Part shown: positions 50,023-63,044 of the stretch, piece by piece
Layout: each line of letters opens with the position of its first letter
How positions within the stretch are numbered: position 1 is the stretch's first letter
Assembly (NCBI GenBank): GCA_921293015.1
Contig: OV121091.1
Location: 6,663,755-6,727,754 of the forward strand
Direction of reading: 5' to 3'
Length of the DNA: 64,000 nt
Source of the DNA: Phorcus lineatus
Lineage: Eukaryota; Mollusca; Gastropoda; Trochida; Trochidae
Position numbers and translations under genes: made by a program
The notes under the pieces: model-generated
Told to the model about the DNA's origin: nothing
Seen by the model: the letters and a program-made list of their open reading frames with translations, nothing else
The model's database searches: none

Positions 50023-50628
50023 AATTCATAAAAGATTTGTAATATTATCATTAAACAGGAGTTTTCTAATTCTGCTTATATCTAACTTTCAGTGAAATAC
50101 TCATTTTCAAGGATCACGGACATTATAACAAACATTATAACGCGACTTAATACAATGGCTATAGAATAAATCATTTTGACATGCAATGTGAACACTGTGC
50201 TCATGTTTATGATGTGTAGACGTTAGGAAAAAAACCTCCGAAGTTTCACAAAGTTGTTGAGATTTACGATTCTACTCCTGGGTGTGTCTCAGCTTGTCGA
50301 TATATAACCAAGCATTGAAATCTAAGTTACTGAACATATGATGCCACGTATAAATGAATAATTAATTTTTTTAAAAGTAGTTATAGTAAACAGATATTTT
50401 AAATCGGTCATTTGAAGAGTAAACCACAAGAGAGATGACGAGAACAGCGCGAATGACATGAAGGAGAAGGTAGTTAGGTGAGTGAATATATATCTATTTA
50501 GGATATGGCGTAGTTTTTTTACTAAACAAGTTAAATAAGAGACTACATGCGAGACAGTAGCTTAAATGAGAGAAATAAAAGGAAACATCGAAAGAGCCGG
50601 AAAACAGGGGAAAAAACGTGAAAACTGA

Positions 50629-51107
50629 TTAAAGAGCCACTCCGTGAGTTGTTGGAGTCATATATGCCAAACTTAATCAATGATGTCATTTTAAAGCGAA
50701 GTATCGACTGTTATCAAAAAGACACATTTTAAAGCTTATTGTTTTTTTATAGTGACAATATGAAGGTAGAACGTCGCAAAAATGATCGAAAACCGGACAG
50801 TGGCGCGCGTCAAATAGTCAAACGTAATTTTGGAGACTTATCTTAAAAAGCCAGAAGGGCAGTTAGGAGTTGATAGTGTTTGTTAGGTGATATAACTAGT
50901 ATCCATGTAATTTTGACATGATATCTACGCCTCTGTGCATTTATAAGGCTGTTTTTCGATTTTCATGGAAAACCAGTTTTTGTCATATACATATATCTTT
51001 TGGACATGAAAAGTTCAGAAGTTTTGATGTTATATCACCACATATGACAATTAGATTTGTATCAAAGGTAAATAATATGTTATGAAAATCACGGAGTGGC
51101 TCTTTAA
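50629..51107. mobile_element. 479-base MITE with TTAA ends
   Basis: Perfect 19-base terminal inverted repeats, TTAAAGAGCCACTCCGTGA and its complement, with TTAA at both outer ends. There is no coding capacity. The interior is similar to 48687-48990 and, inverted, to 49851-50022. Confidence 0.78.
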
Positions 51108-53081
51108 GTCCATATACATGTACGAAAAAATGAGATTCAGCATAGAGCTGCAGATACAGCACTGAAAGTATTCGTTTAAAAGTTAAAACCCAATTTTAAA
51201 ACATCCTGTCTCGGTCAACTCTTATTATAAATCTCTCATTGTGAGACCGTATACGTTTTATCCTGAGACAGGGTGAATTAAGATATATTTTCCAATTTGA
51301 TGTAAGACGTTCTTATATACCAGTGTAGGAATTACGTTTGACCATATCTGATTATTGGTGGTCTAACTAATGGGAGGACACCCATCTAGGCACTGATATT
51401 CATCACGCAATGACGAGAGTCATAAATCAAGGAGCATACCCAATCAGTGACGTGTTTGAGTATTTAATGAATTCCAGGTGATTAGCGGCGACAGGTGTCA
51501 GTGACTCTCACCTGCTGATCAATCACCGCTACACGTGTTTGCTTACCTTCAGCGTTAAGTCACTATTGCGAATGAACATCCTGCTTATATGCATTCTGTA
51601 AAAGTGATAACATTCAGGGACGCTACAATATTGATTTTATAATTTTACATGCCTTATGGACCAAATCTAAATAAAGTTAGATCAACGTTATACTGTTGAC
51701 TGCAGTAATGTGATAAAGAACTGTCGATCTAAATTTATTATACTGGCATCGATCATGCTGGGAACCAAAATCAAAAGCTACTTTTCAACACTGCATTCAA
51801 TACGTGTAAACTGCAATACCGGTTCTTGGCTACACTTAAATAAATATTAAACCAAACTTTCAACACTGGACATAATAACGGAATGGCAAAATTGATTTCT
51901 AATGTTATCTCTTAAAAACACGTAAATTCAGTGAATTGTTTATGATTATTGATTTCAGTGACAGTAAATGTTGCTTCCGGTTTCATGCAGTTACAATTAT
52001 TGACTAAATGCAGCCTGTGCTGTGCAGCTTCACATTGTGGTGGTCTCCATGTCTACCCGTGTGCTCCACTGTCATACTAAACATACAGTTAACACGTGAC
52101 GAGTGGTACGTCTAAATGCATATCATCCATGTTCATACAATCTAAAATGAGTTTAATGAGTGTTTCTGAATGTGGATATTGGCGCTTTTTACATTGAGAC
52201 AAAGTATATAAACATCATCCTCTGTAGTCGAGCGTCCAGAAGAGGAATCGTACAGACAGGCAAATTCAATTGTTTAATCATTTTAATCGAAATGAGAGAA
52301 AGGTTATAAAAAAACAGCAAATAAAATTTTTATTCAAATTTGAAACAAAGTCAAGGCTTTCAAATCATCATCAGAATCACGGACAGGAAGTGGTGACGTC
52401 ACGATATACATTATTGGTACCCGACAGGTGTCTCAATGAAGTCACGTGATCACACAAGGTTTGTTTTACTGAACACAATACGTCCTAGGTAAAAATAAAT
52501 CTTTCAACGTCCAATTTTATGCATATCAGTGAACGAGTTTTTAAACCTAGGGCGTACTTTTTGTAAAAAAAGAATCGTTCACTGACAACTATTATCCATA
52601 TGAATAAGTACTTAGTTCTTTGTTGCATCCCTGGATAAGACAGTTCATCCACATTGCACTCAGTCTTCCGAGCTGTGCAATTGGGTACCTGCACACGGGA
52701 AGGTATGGACCTCTACGGTCGCGCGAAGAGCTTAGTAGGCTGCATCCAGGTACTAGCAATGCAATACCGTTGCTTGAAACATCATCTACCACGAAGTCAT
52801 GCATTTAAGTTTTGATTTCCAAAGTTAAAGAAAGAAAAAAAAATCAGATGTTCCTGACATGTATTTTCTATATATATTTGTTATATATTTTAGAAAGTCG
52901 ACGTATATTTTTTGAATAAGCATTAATAATAACATATGGATTTCTATCAGTACATCAGTTTCATTTACAAAGTTTCTCGCTGTTAAATGAATTTCACTAT
53001 TATCTGCAGGCTCTGGTTTATTGAGTTGAGTGCAGATAAGACGGTGTCACTTTCCCAAATATTTGCCCACATACAGGTTAT

Positions 53082-53082
<1 letters not shown>

Positions 53083-53112
<30 letters not shown>
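53083..53112. repeat. (C)30 homopolymer
   Basis: Thirty consecutive C on the + strand. The exact length is prone to sequencing and assembly error. Confidence 0.9.
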
Positions 53113-53113
<1 letters not shown>

Positions 53114-53437
53114 TTTGACACCCCCATTCGGTCCACTCAACCGGTTTTGCACGTCGTGAATATGCAGCTATTTATAGACATATTTCAAGGTCAGGCCTGG
53201 GATACACCCGCTTGTGATGGGCGACATCACCGCGTAGGAATATAGTGCTCCTCTTCAAGTGACAGTCGCTTAATTTTTCTCATAATTTTATGTGATGTAA
53301 TCATAAGTGTTTAAAGTTTCTGAATATGTATGGTTTAACATATATATTTTTTAATCTGGAAGACAGCAAAATGTCACAACCTATTAAAGCAACTCAAACC
53401 AGATAATCAAAATAAAAGAAAGTTAATATTGTCCATC

Positions 53438-53442
<5 letters not shown>

Positions 53443-53468
<26 letters not shown>
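53443..53468. repeat. (ATGT)n microsatellite
   Basis: About six and a half TATG units. Confidence 0.88.
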
Positions 53469-56082
53469 ACAAAAGTTCACAATCTTGAGATTGATGTTCA
53501 GCTCCCAGGTATTAGAAATATGAAGTTAGAAGTAAAAACAATCCATTTAATGGCTAGTGCTTTCAGCTCAACGAGCCTCTTCATATATGCTTTGAAATAT
53601 CTGATGTAACAGAATATGTGTGATAGTTGTGTAAGCCTAATGCTTAAATTATGATTTCTATTTGGTAATAGGAAAATACCAAACTTTCTGAAACTGTTCA
53701 TGTCTTGAATGTTGTAAAGTCAATATGTTGACTAAAGTAGTTTCATCATGGTCGAATTCCTTGAAATCGTAACAGTCTCTAACATCTAAGTTTCGGTTAT
53801 ATACAACACGTTTCGTTAAATTATCAGTTTTAGAAATAATATAAATAGAAATAAACGTAAACATTTCTTTTAATAAAATGTTAAGTATGTCTATAGCCAA
53901 CCTGGATGCAATTTTGTTTCAATTTATGTTAATCGGTTTCCAATTACCTCAGGTTTACGTAAAGTAGTCACGTACCAAATCTTATCATGTGACAATTTCG
54001 TAACAAAGTGTTTGACACAAACAATGCAATCTTGTTTTAATAATGACAAATATGTTCTATAAAAATTGAAACATGACGAAACGTCATTCATATCAAATCA
54101 ACGCGTCGTCATTGTCCGAGTTTATCTTCTCGGAAACAGAACGGTGTCATAACAGGGTAGACACCGATAGCTTTTAAACAGACACTCCTTGACTTTCCTA
54201 TAGTATTATCATGGGAATGTGATTGTTTACATGTGGAACAACGATCTCTCTAGAAAGTCATTTCCTTTCCATGTATTTCTGGACTCTTGGTGTTTCTAGA
54301 AAAGGAAGGTTCTGGCAGTCTTGTGATCTATGTATAAAGGCCAGCTATTCGAAAGCAGTTACTCAGACTTTTGATCAACCTAGTTTTTATATTTGACTTT
54401 GCAGTCATCTTGCTGCGCCATTGTTCCCCCACTTTTGGAAACTGTTTACAACCCGATTCATAAAGGAATTACCAGGACTAAACCAATCACTGGGACAGTT
54501 CGAAACGGACTTTATTGTCGAGTTTATCGACACTTACCCGTGATATAATGTGACATTAATCTTTTTTTTTTAAATAACAACATTGTTTGGCTTGGGTAAG
54601 TGTCAAAATACTGTATGTGTTGGATTAGGTGCAAATCGTCTCACTTTACGGGCATAATCATTTACAAGTGTAATTGGTGTGGCGAATTCTTGGTTCAAAT
54701 TAAAATCGAGGTACGCCTTTAAACATATATATTCACTGTTCAGAGGCCGAAATCATGGCTCCCGTTTCCATGTTAGAACGTCGTATATGACCTTTAAAGC
54801 ACCTATAACTTTCTTCTTGCTGCTACAGATTTGTTTCGAAAATTACATGTGACCAATTTATACGCGCAATCCGCGATTCACTGTCTTCTTTAGATAGCAA
54901 ACTAGACTGTAATTGGCTCAATACTAAACCTACTTCATATATGATTTAATTTGAACAATCATTTATTTGACATAACTGAAATGACAACATTGTTATCCTT
55001 TGTCAAACATGATTCTAACAACATCCTGTGTGTAAGTTTAAGTGTACTTTTAAGACCTCTTCGCGAGAACTGAATATTCTCTCGTCAGAGGTCACATTTT
55101 AGGACAGTAGTTGCGATAGTTACTTTACACGTTTTTTCTCAGACATCTTAAAAAAGATCCCATCAGTTTTATCTATGATAAAAATAAATTCGTTATGATC
55201 AGAAAACTATTTATGCAGTAAGCCCCATTAACAGTTACATAGGACTCGTCGTTGAAATAATGACATCTCTAAAACATGCAGATTGTCAGCTAGTCGAAGC
55301 TAAGAATCCTAAAAAGGGGAGTAACTCTTTCCGGCATGTTGTTACAATATAATCGGCAACATAGATGAATAAAGGAAATTATGGTTTATCTTGAAGTTTC
55401 ATTTTTAAATCATGTCATAATCTTGACAGTCTATTCAAGATGATTTAGAAAGATCAAACTAAAATTAGAATAAAGATTATCGTTTCATATTTGTCTGTCA
55501 ACTGAAACGTCTAAATTAAAACCTGTTTATTTTAGGAGAGTTTAATTAAACAGGCTTACAAAATTCAAAACAAAGAGATTCAAGTGTGATTCATTGTCTG
55601 AGTCTGTCCATTGTTTCAACTCCATAAGTGAATACTCAGTTAAAAATGGCCGTTTCCTGAATAGGATAGAAATATGTCATAAAATTGTCACAGGCTTTAC
55701 CATTCGTGTTATAAGGTGACCTCTGTGAAAGTTTATATCTGTACGTACTTCCAGTGGTAGCTTCACATACTACGGAGAATTGTCAAGTGCGCTGTCATTA
55801 TGACAGAGCATCTATTGTCCTCTATTGGGTTATTTTTTATAGGCTTATAGTTTACATATTCTTAAACTAGTCTGAACGAAGTATTCATAATAAACTATAA
55901 TATTTCAAAAACATGTAATTTTAATAAGATTTAATGGAACTTTTAAACAATTAATTTTGAGACCCGAGGAAATCTGTACAGAGGCCACAACTTTCTAACT
56001 TCTTTGAGAAGAATCTCAGAAGTTGATTTGATGAAGAAATTCTTATAGATATTCCACTTCTTTATTGCATGAAATGCGACTT

Positions 56083-56157
56083 TTCGGTGTAGATACTAAC
56101 ACTGTTTTCAAGCATGCAAGTGATGATAATAGTGTTAGTATCTTCACCAAAACGTGG
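56083..56157. repeat. hairpin with 18-base near-perfect arms
   Basis: GGTGTAGATACTAACACT and its inverted partner AGTGTTAGTATCTTCACC (one mismatch) enclose a loop of about 28 bases; pairing continues loosely outward (TTTTC with AAAAC). It could be a small transposon relic or an RNA hairpin. Confidence 0.5.
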
Positions 56158-57539
56158 ACCGCAGTAAAAAAGCTCCCTCACATTAAAATTAAATGTTGAT
56201 GTGTTTGATATGCGAAAAGATGCCAAAACAGAATTTTTAAAAAGATACACAAAAAAGCCCGGAAACCCATGTCGGGAGCGCTTACTTCACATACTGATAT
56301 CGGCCTATGAATGTTCCTACAAAAACTTGTCTTAGTGTGTACCTCTCTGAATGAATATGTTTGTTAAATATATAGTTATGAACCTTTAAAATGACTGAAG
56401 TGGTAATATCGAAAAGGATACGGGACACAGGTTGATGCGCACATAAAATAACACGGAGTCGCAAACTTACTTGCTGAGAGCGGCCCATTTCCCCGCGCAC
56501 CCCAAACCCAATGACTTACTAATTATGATGACTGGTGCAATTTAAAGCTATGCGGGGTAAGAAGAGTCTTAGACTGCGAATCCTCCGCCTTAATTTGAAC
56601 GTAAGGTAACCTCGACGGAGTGAACTACCGGTGTCAAAGCGTGTTATACGTAAATATTCATACTAAGAAAGATGTAGAACGAAAAGGATATTCGTAGCTT
56701 AGATTTTTTAATGACGTCTATCAAGCACGTGTTGGTTAAGTTATCTCAGTCACGCGACTAGCTGCTGGTTGATCCGTTATTAGCCGCTAGTCACGTGACC
56801 TGTCTCAACTATGCGGAAAATGCAGATAATATTTTACGAATACATTCATTCATAACAGGACAAGTTCTGTAACATTAATTAGTCAATTATAAGGCAGAAA
56901 AGGGGTCTGAAATTTTATAGGCGTCCATGCATAACTACATATGTTCGATATTTTGAGCATTATCATCGTCATCGTCACCCTGAATTTCAACAGTATAATT
57001 TCAAGCAAAGCTTCATCACCATAAGAATCAAGATTGGTGTAAGTGATCATCCTTTTTTTGCTCGGCAAGAGTCATGAAGATCATGCTTACAATAACAAAA
57101 TCACGCTTAAACGCCAATTTCCAATTCATCATCTGTTTAGTGAAACATAAGCAGCGATATATTTTTATAACATGTATCATGTGTACACATCAATTGAATT
57201 GCCTTCCGACGATTGTTTCAGACAGATATCCCGTATTCAATCGTCCTTGACGTTATAAAAACATCGCCGTGACGTAACTACGACAGGCCGTTGTCGTTTC
57301 TGTTTGTAATAAATGTAATAGAGTGTGTGTAAAAAGGAAATTATCACACTCGAATGTGGACAATATTACTTTAACGAAATCCTCATTTAGGTTCGGACTT
57401 GGCAATAATATAATCAATCTCTTACTTGAAACGCCATATTTATTTATCCCACGCCCGTGCGAGACATTTTAGTGTAATATCCATACAGTAATAGTAATAC
57501 ACTGCATGTATGACGAAAGAATAGTTTTTATTACTCGCC

Positions 57540-58420
57540 CGTGTAAGATACTGCAATGTAGTGATATCAACTAGTGTAACACCGCTGCACGCATGACGTC
57601 ATAATATTGTGTGATTGTGACGTCCAATATGTTGGCACCGCCGTCACAATGGCGGCCAAGTCGCGGGAATGTTTGTTCAGTACACTTTCGGCAATCATGC
57701 TTGATTACTTAGGTCAAGTAATAAACTGCCTTCGATTTAGTACTATTTGAATTAAACTCTTTTATGATTTGGTATCAAACTCGCTTTCTCTCGTTTTATA
57801 CTTAATTATCAACTCGTTTAATACGAATTGTAACATGTATTCTCAATTCTGATTGGTTGATTTGAAAAAATTACCCTATGTTGAATGACAATGAATACCC
57901 GCAAATTAGTTAAGGCGAATCACCGCGAATTGATACAACATGTTCACTAGCGCCGGCCCGACTCAAGTTTTAATTGTCCGGTTTCTTAGGAAATTCGTGC
58001 CGTACACCGATTTGACAGTTCTCTTTGTCATTTTTTAGATTGTGTCTACCGGTAAATATTACAAATAAATTTCAATATGATTTATTTTTGGAGAATGAAA
58101 ATATTTTCAACTGGTATACTAAGTCAAAGTTTGCCGCAAAGTTTCATGCGGCCGCCTTCTTTCGAATGCCGTTTCCATGGTATGACGTCACAAAGGCCAA
58201 CCGTTTTGACGTCACAATGTTTGCGTCGCTGTCACAATGGTCTTGTGCTAGTTTAAGACCTTTGTACTTGGGGTTTTACGTTATTTTTCTATAAAGAAAT
58301 AGCAATTGCTTTGCGTCAATCTGATTGGTTGAACACGGTAATAGAAGTTCAGTTCATACCTCCATAAACTTAATTTCGTGACGTCACATCATTTTAAGCC
58401 ACGCCCATCGACGGAACTAT
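57540..58420. repeat. cluster of TGACGTCA and CTCGCTTT-CTCG motifs
   Basis: Contains four TGACGTCA octamers (57594, 58183, 58207, 58379) and ACTCGCTTTCTCTCGTTTTA near 57779, which resembles ACTCGCTTTCGCTCGTTAAA near 63220. These look like decayed copies of one palindromic transposon family. Confidence 0.45.
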
Positions 58421-59086
58421 TTGTAAACAAGTTACGTTTTTCTAAAAATAGCAACACTTTGTGCAATGCCACTCCTTGAAAGTAGGTAAATAAAAAAATA
58501 ACATAAATCAGTATGAAATAATTATTGTTGTCAAAGGTTCTAAAAGTAGGCCTTTCCATAATAAACAAGAGACCTCTATCAGAAATTACAACCGATCGTG
58601 TTCCACCCCACAGCAGGCAAATGTCATTGTTCAATGCTCTCGCGGCCGTTGCGGGGAGGTTGGCAAAGTAATGTCGTTAAGTTTATGAACAGAGTGAAGC
58701 TTGGCTCCTCAACAAGTTTAAGAACTGTTTGCTGTTTAATCAGATTCCGTTAGATCGAGATCATAACACCACCAGTATATGGCATCTACGAGGGTAAATT
58801 CGGCTGGTTTCCTCTCCGAGTTCTACGTTCGCGATTTGTGTTTACAACTGTGAGAACTAGCAATGTCAAGGCCACGTGTGACGGACGTCCGATAAGTTCA
58901 TGGCCACGTGCGTTGTAGATTTTCATTGGCTGATGAACGTTTTGTAGGCGGGGCTAGGGATCCGATGACGTTTTGATTGACATTTTATCTCTTTCATGCT
59001 GTTGAGTGCAGCTCTATTTGGTGCAAATATGTATATTTAGAGCAATAAAATGGTTTAAAAACAACTAGTATGTATATATTTATTTA

Positions 59087-59930
59087 TAAGAATTGACTTC
59101 AACATTTATTAAGTTCATGGAGGTATAAACTTAAAAACCGATGTGCAAACTCGGCGTAAATCCGCTACGCGGATTCACACAGTTTGCACATCGGTTTTTA
59201 AGTTTATACCTCCAAGAACTAAAGGATGTTCGCTCCTCAGTCACAGTAACAAAATTCAATTAACTTTAAATCATAATGTTCTTATATAATAAACCAAAAT
59301 GAAGCGGTAATTTCTCAATTTTGATGATTTCTGACTAAATATTCATCAATATAAAGAAACGTAGTATTTTCATTTTGAAATAATTCACAATTTTGCTGAC
59401 TCAGCAATAATAATTGTAACTATTATTTGAGCAAGTTCTATTATCTGTTTTTCTTAGAAAGTAGATGTTGTTGAATGAATACAATTTGTATGAATGCGTT
59501 CAGGTATATTTTTAGATAATGAGTGGGAGAAAGCATGTTTTTAGTCCAAAAATAGCTTGAATGTTGATATTTTAATTGAAATGTTTGAATACATGATGTG
59601 CCGTAGCGGCTAAAAACCCACACTACCATATATATTTTATACTTTTTTCTGGAAGAATATTATGTTAACTCTAACATGTTTTCATATTACAAAAAGTTTA
59701 ATACAGGAACTAATTAAAATTTAAGATTTCTCCGAAAAGGTCATCATTTTCCCATAGACTCCCATGTTAAAACTCTGAGTGACAGATGGATCTTTGTCTT
59801 AAAATATCTCGATAAAACCCACACTAACCCCTATTTTTGGGGGTGGATATTTCAAACAAGTTAGAAAAAAAGTTTAATACTTTAAATTTGAGGAGCGGAC
59901 ATCCTTAATAAATTTTGAAGTCAATTCTTA
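59087..59930. mobile_element. 844-base element with 43-base inverted ends, interrupted by another element
   Basis: The right end (about 59890-59930) complemented reads TAAGAATTGACTTCAA, ATTTATTAAGGATGT, CGCTCCTCA. The left end has the same sequence but is split at TATTAA by the 107-base palindrome 59113-59219. The interior is AT-rich and non-coding. Confidence 0.65.
59113..59219. mobile_element. 107-base palindromic element inserted in the left end of the 59.1-59.9 kb element
   Basis: Arms of about 40 bases (GGAGGTATAAACTTAAAAAC and its complement) with the centre CGTAAATCCGCTACGCGGAT. TAA is duplicated on both sides (59110-59112, 59220-59222), a PIF/Harbinger-like footprint. Confidence 0.7.
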
Positions 59931-60189
59931 AATGAGCTTTTTGATTGTTGATTTCGGTCTCAAATTAAACAAGCATGTTGAAAGGTCTCGCTGTTACGAA
60001 TGCCACCATTTGGTATTATTATTACGATTTTTGTAATGAAAATTATGCCGAGTATTCACATTAGGTTAGACCTTAATACACCTCTTACAGAAATAGGACA
60101 GTCGCAATGTCCTTTACACGCAAAAATAAGTACGCAAAAACAGAGTTCGTTCTTAAATTTCTTATAAATAACGGTCATGTTACAATATC

Positions 60190-60350
60190 GATAAATAGTT
60201 GCATTTGTAAAATTTCCGGGATTCATTGTTATTCAACACTCGCAAATTTAGTTTAAAACCGACGGCGTTAGCCGGAGGTTTTAAACGCTTAAATTTGCGG
60301 GCGTTGAATAACAATGAATCCCGGAAATTTTACAAATGCAACTATTTATC
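60190..60350. mobile_element. 161-base palindromic element
   Basis: Arms of about 70 bases (GATAAATAGTTGCATTTGTA at the left edge, its complement at the right) around GACGGCGTTAGCCGGAGG. I see no clear target duplication. Confidence 0.72.
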
Positions 60351-62327
60351 TTCTAATAGTATCAAATGGAAGGTCGTTTAGTATCCTCTATGCATCTGTG
60401 ACGGTACAATGTTAGTACTGCCTTCACAATGGTACCGGACAATAACCCTGATGTGGGAGAGTAAGATACAGAAAGAATTATAAGCTCGGTTCACAGTAAT
60501 ATTTAGATGTAGTGATGATACAAATATTTCATTGAAAGTAGTTTAGTAACCTCTATATCCTCAGTAAATTTGGATAGATGAAAACACCACATCATTTCGG
60601 AGCGTCTGTCTATTTATGATTCAACGCAAGTCACACTATTGATAAGATTCAATATATTGAAGAACGCATGATTATGTGAAGACTCCAAGAATAGAAACAT
60701 GTATGCACAGTAAGTAAGGGACAAATACACTTACTCACTGACCCTCGAGTGGTCACTTAGTGCTGTGGCGTACAGCAATCTATTTATAGCACAACACGTC
60801 ACGATGCGTGAAACTTACATACAGGCTGAACCAATTCCACAGAGGTCCAACAAACATGATCCCCGGCCTTCCACACGTGTGAGGCAGCTGTTGGACCATC
60901 CCATTTGTTCAGACAAAGGAATCGTAAAAATACATTTGTTTGTCTTTGTGATGAACATGAATATAGAAATGATAAATTCAGCCTTTCCATTCAATAACGT
61001 AGATAAAGCATGTTTGTACATATAGAACACACCATCATGACTGGAGATACGTTCATCTTCAGTTGATGAGGTTAAAAACTCCAAGGATTCGTGTGGTGTT
61101 TTCTACTTCACGAGAGGTTTTTGGTTATGAAATAATATTATGAAATATCTACACCATTCTCTCAGGATTGCCAAGAATAAGAATTAGAATCTCTCAATGA
61201 GAATAACCATTGAAAATAACTCGTCACTAGCTAAAATATATCATTTTATCTTTGGTGAGGTACCGGGATCTATCAATGAAAATAAACTGTGTCATCAGTG
61301 ACTGATAACAACAATGATCTGACGTCGTCAAAAAATGCACTGACGTAATGACACGCACGTGACATCATGTTGTTGCTTAGACGATGGGATCTCTCGGGAG
61401 CAGACTCAACGTAAATGCGTTTGGATTTCGTTGAAAATATGACGATTGAATTAAAAAAAATATTTTAAAAATTTTCTTTTCTTGAATAATACCATGATTG
61501 TTGCATCTCGTGAGGTAGAATATTAAATACACCACTCGTGATGATATAAACTTTCTACCTCACTCACTGAGCTGTATCGGCATAACTTTGAAACGTGTTA
61601 TCAGTAACCACAGTGACAATCATCTGACGTCGTTGAACCCTCATTTGACGTGAGGGCCGCTCGTGACGCCAGGTTGCTGTGGCCATGGGCTCTATCTCAA
61701 GCAAGATAAACAGAAATCCTACGCTAACTGACTGCGGAACTTGTGAAGTAAATTATGTTCAGCAGGAGATATCGCTTTAACAATAGAATTTCAAACAATG
61801 TCTTTAAATCGTCAAGTATAATGATTGTGCAATCATAAAAGATGTCATTACAATATTGACGTCATAAGCATGAAGACGTCAAAATGTATGCATCACCGCA
61901 TATGGCGTCAGCAGTGTAGGGAAATGAAAAGTTTTCATGGAAACGCAAATGATTCTGGAAGTGAGACAGAATCTCAGACTCTTGTATCATGATGTCGATT
62001 TAATCAAGACTCGATGATAAAAGTCAACATAAATGCGGCAAACAAACTGTGCCACCCTTAATAACATAAATATTCTTCCTCACACGATGATATTGATATG
62101 ATAGAAAGACTAACATCCTCTGCTCATCAAACACACCTGAATCGCCTGTGCGATATAAAGCGATGTATCCTTGGAGATGTAAGTTTCTTAATTACATGTT
62201 GCACAATGAATTTGCATTGCTAACTTTAATTCATCGATCATCACTTAAAAAACTTGGGACGCCTACTATGGCGTTCTATTCATTGAGCATTATTATTACT
62301 CTCCCGTTGGAGATACCGCCCTTTAAT
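60351..62327. other. 2 kb without a supported gene
   Basis: AT-rich; frames are short and unconserved to my reading. Two related passages (near 61300-61400 and 61600-61700) share a CATCTGACGTCGT-like motif, a CGTGAC and a GTTGCT ending, suggesting a duplicated element. Confidence 0.4.
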
Positions 62328-63044
62328 AAATAGAGATTATTACCCGAGGAAGTGTGTCATATGAAATTTACGAAACGAGTGTGAATTTTTGTATTACCCG
62401 AGCGAGAGCGAGGGTAATACACTAATTAGCACCAGTTTCGTAAAGGTCATATGACACGCTTCCGAGGATAATAATTTCTTTATTACCGATTCTACTCCAT
62501 TTCAAAGGCATGGAAATATTCAGAAAACGGCATCCTTCCCTTCCGCCGGCCCGCTGCAGTGACGTCACGAACAATGATTTTATGACGTCACAGACGACGA
62601 AATACCTCGCGCTATGACAATCGTTGCTAGGCAAAAGTGATATGTGCACATGTGCTCATATTGAAAATATGACACCGCTTATGAATAACCATATGGGTAA
62701 TAAATCTACATTTTTACCTATATGGTTCATCACATATCACTTTCGCTTAGCAACGATTGTTTCAGGGCGAGCTACCGTCTTTCGTCGTCTGTGACGTCAT
62801 AAAACCATTGTTATGACGTCACTGTAGCGGGCCGTCGCAAGGGAAGGGGGAAACTTTTCTGAATATATCAATGCGTTTTAGATGGAACAGAATCGGTAAT
62901 AATGAAATTATTACACTCGGAAGTGTGTCATATATGAAATGCGAAATTTGTGAATAACCCTCGCTCTCGCTCGGGGAATAAAAAAATTCACATTCGTTTC
63001 GTAAAAGTCATAGGAAACATTTCCTCGGGTAATAATCTCTATTT
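62328..63044. mobile_element. 717-base nested palindrome (foldback element)
   Basis: The left arm (62328 to about 62660) and right arm (about 62690-63044) are inverted copies, similar by eye over roughly 340 bases. Each arm contains its own palindrome: GATTATTACCCGAGGAAGTG to its complement, centred on CCGAGCGAGAGCGAGG at 62398-62414 and CCCTCGCTCTCGCTCGGGG near 62958-62976. Four TGACGTCA octamers are carried (62560, 62583, 62792, 62814). No coding capacity. Confidence 0.82.

Larger units (their letters stand above)
51108..56060. other. 5 kb without a supported gene
   Basis: AT-rich sequence with simple repeats only: 30 C at 53083-53112 and (ATGT)n at 53443-53468. A SINE-core-like fragment lies at about 52660-52755 (CAATTGGGTACCTGC, then GGTCGCGCGAAGAGCTTAGT). 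No conserved exon is seen. Confidence 0.45.

Noticed and set aside
53030-53245. 71-codon frame with a proline run
   Set aside because: The prolines come from the 30-C homopolymer.
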